A stretch of DNA of 5,046 nt from Porphyrobacter sp. (GTDB lineage Bacteria > Pseudomonadota > Alphaproteobacteria > Sphingomonadales > Sphingomonadaceae). The notes beneath the pieces are model-generated. The model saw only the letters and a program-made list of their open reading frames with translations. It did not search any database and had not been told where the DNA came from. The position numbers and the translations under genes are program-made. Positions 4,246 through 5,046 of this stretch are shown here, in pieces. The stretch lies in the NCBI GenBank assembly GCA_018991295.1, contig JAGKSZ010000202.1, positions 1 through 5,046 on the forward strand, written 5' to 3'. Numbering within the stretch: position 1 is the stretch's first letter; each line of letters opens with the position of its first letter.

Positions 4246-4370
4246 GTCGCTCTTTGCTTGGTTCAGGGGTTGGCCAGGCGCGGAAAAACACTTTCGTTGT
4301 GAGCGACATCGCTGGGCTGTGGGGTGGGCAAGCTCCCCTCGCGGCCACCATGTTGCTGATGACGGGAGGA
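4245..4370 (+). promoter_or_regulatory. Riboswitch expression platform, probably translational
   Basis: Directly after P1, TGTCGCTC (4245-4252) is a perfect inverted copy of GAGCGACA (4301-4308). Further down, CTCCC (4333-4337) can pair with the Shine-Dalgarno bases GGGAG (4364-4368), while the overlapping CCCC (4335-4338) can pair instead with GGGG (4321-4324). These exclusive pairings could switch ribosome access. No G/C stem with a T run is visible, so control by terminator is unlikely. The folding scheme is inferred by eye. Confidence 0.5.
4364..4370 (+). promoter_or_regulatory. Strong Shine-Dalgarno sequence that sets the GTG start of the receptor gene
   Basis: GGGAGGA lies five bases (counted from GGAGG) before GTG 4375 and fixes this as the start. 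The ATG codons at 4350 and 4359 are in another frame that does not encode the receptor. Confidence 0.8.
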
Positions 4371-4374
4371 ATCC

Positions 4375-5046
4375 GTGAAGAATTTTGCATTATTGAGTGG
4401 CGTCGCTGCGGCGGCGCTGGTTTGGGCTGTGCCTGTGTGGGCGCAGGAGGACGGCAAGACGCCGGGCCAATGCTATGTGGTCGGCGGCGAAGAGCCTGGA
4501 AGCGAGTCCTACCTGTGCTATTCCGGCAAGGACATCCTCGTTTCCGCAAGCCGTGCCGCGTCGGTGCTGCGCGAGGACTTCACCGGCTCCGCCCTCGTCA
4601 TCACCGCCGAACAGTTCGAACAGCGCCAGACCCGCGACATTGCCGACATCCTGCGCGATGTCCCGGGCGTCGCGGTCGCAGGCGTGGCGGGCCAGACCCA
4701 GATTCGCCTGCGCGGCTCGGAAGCCAACCACGTGCTGGTGCTGGTCGACGGCATCGAAGTCTCCGATCCCTTCGCGGGCGAGTTCGACGTGGGCACGCTC
4801 CAGGCCGAACCCGGCGCGCGGGTCGAGGTGCTGCGGGGGCCGCAATCGGCGCTCTATGGCTCGGACGCAATCGGCGGGGTGGTCGCCTATGAAAGCGCCA
4901 GCGGGCGCGGGCGGCCGGGCTTCGGGGCGCGGATAAAGGGCGGCACGCAAGGCAAGCCCAAAGGCGCGCGACGGTATGGCGCGGCGGGCAATGATTGGGA
5001 CGCCGCCCTCTCCGCCGTCGTTGTCAGCACCGACGGCCAGCCCAAT
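4375..5046 (+). CDS. btuB: TonB-dependent outer-membrane receptor, BtuB type (vitamin B12 uptake), 3' truncated by the window
   Basis: From GTG 4375 the frame is open to the window end (224 codons), so only the N-terminal third or so is present. A signal peptide is clear: MKNF, a hydrophobic core to about residue 19, and VWA before Q24. A 30-residue segment with C33 and C48 follows, then a TonB-box-like DILVSA (53-58), placed as in BtuB. The plug domain runs from about 68 to 173 with RDIADILRDVPGV (87-99), IRLRGSEANHVLVLVDG (110-126) and VEVLRGPQSALYGSDAIGG (150-168); the GSDAIGG ending is typical of BtuB. Start of the barrel follows. The receptor should import cobalamin across the outer membrane using TonB/ExbBD energy. 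The cobalamin riboswitch upstream supports the substrate. Oddities are the GTG start, the cysteine pair, and GVVAYESASG where most plugs have a GVVNIIT-like sequence. Confidence 0.9.
   Translation, partial: MKNFALLSGVAAAALVWAVPVWAQEDGKTPGQCYVVGGEEPGSESYLCYSGKDILVSASRAASVLREDFTGSALVITAEQFEQRQTRDIADILRDVPGVAVAGVAGQTQIRLRGSEANHVLVLVDGIEVSDPFAGEFDVGTLQAEPGARVEVLRGPQSALYGSDAIGGVVAYESASGRGRPGFGARIKGGTQGKPKGARRYGAAGNDWDAALSAVVVSTDGQPN

Noticed and set aside
4254..4892. A 212-codon + strand open frame overlapping the receptor gene
   Set aside because: It starts inside the riboswitch platform and is arginine-rich in its second half. The overlapping frame from GTG 4375 has the signal peptide and plug domain.

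Overview
The window looks like chromosomal DNA of an alphaproteobacterium, most likely Sphingomonadales (for example Erythrobacteraceae). The basis is high GC with strong G/C preference at third codon positions, a copy of the palindromic intergenic motif built on CCTGAGCTTG that is common in sphingomonad genomes, and the protein types present. The family placement is an inference made without any database search. No phage, insertion sequence, CRISPR array or obvious transferred island was seen.

Layout, all genes on the + strand: the end of an upstream gene, probably YbjN-like (1-99); a nested REP-like inverted repeat (108-200); proC (211-1002), the last step of proline synthesis; a 143-base gap with a perfect dyad at the proC stop and a promoter resembling the sigma-32 heat-shock class; a Bax inhibitor-1/YccA-type seven-helix membrane protein (1146-1925) ending in an intrinsic terminator (1980-2022); a structured leader with a 14-bp UUCG-capped hairpin (2061-2094); a proline-rich lipoprotein of unknown function (2129-3052); and tRNA-Ala(CGC) (3160-3235).

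The second half looks regulatory. An Rrf2-family regulator with four clustered cysteines (3370-3810) has dyads over both its predicted -35 and -10 regions and appears to lack a leader. Its reading frame continues, coding-like, beyond the TGA stop to 4059, which may be a small membrane protein. A complete cobalamin riboswitch (about 4068-4245) and its expression platform follow. They precede a TonB-dependent receptor of BtuB type that starts at GTG 4375 and runs off the window end. The simplest reading is vitamin B12 feedback control of B12 uptake, probably at translation because no U-tract terminator is seen.

The proC, Bax inhibitor and lipoprotein segments are housekeeping in character. The observations most worth checking are the sphingomonad-type repeat, the heat-shock-like promoter, the lipoprotein leader hairpin, the Rrf2 operator candidates, the unassigned frame after Rrf2, and the riboswitch expression platform.
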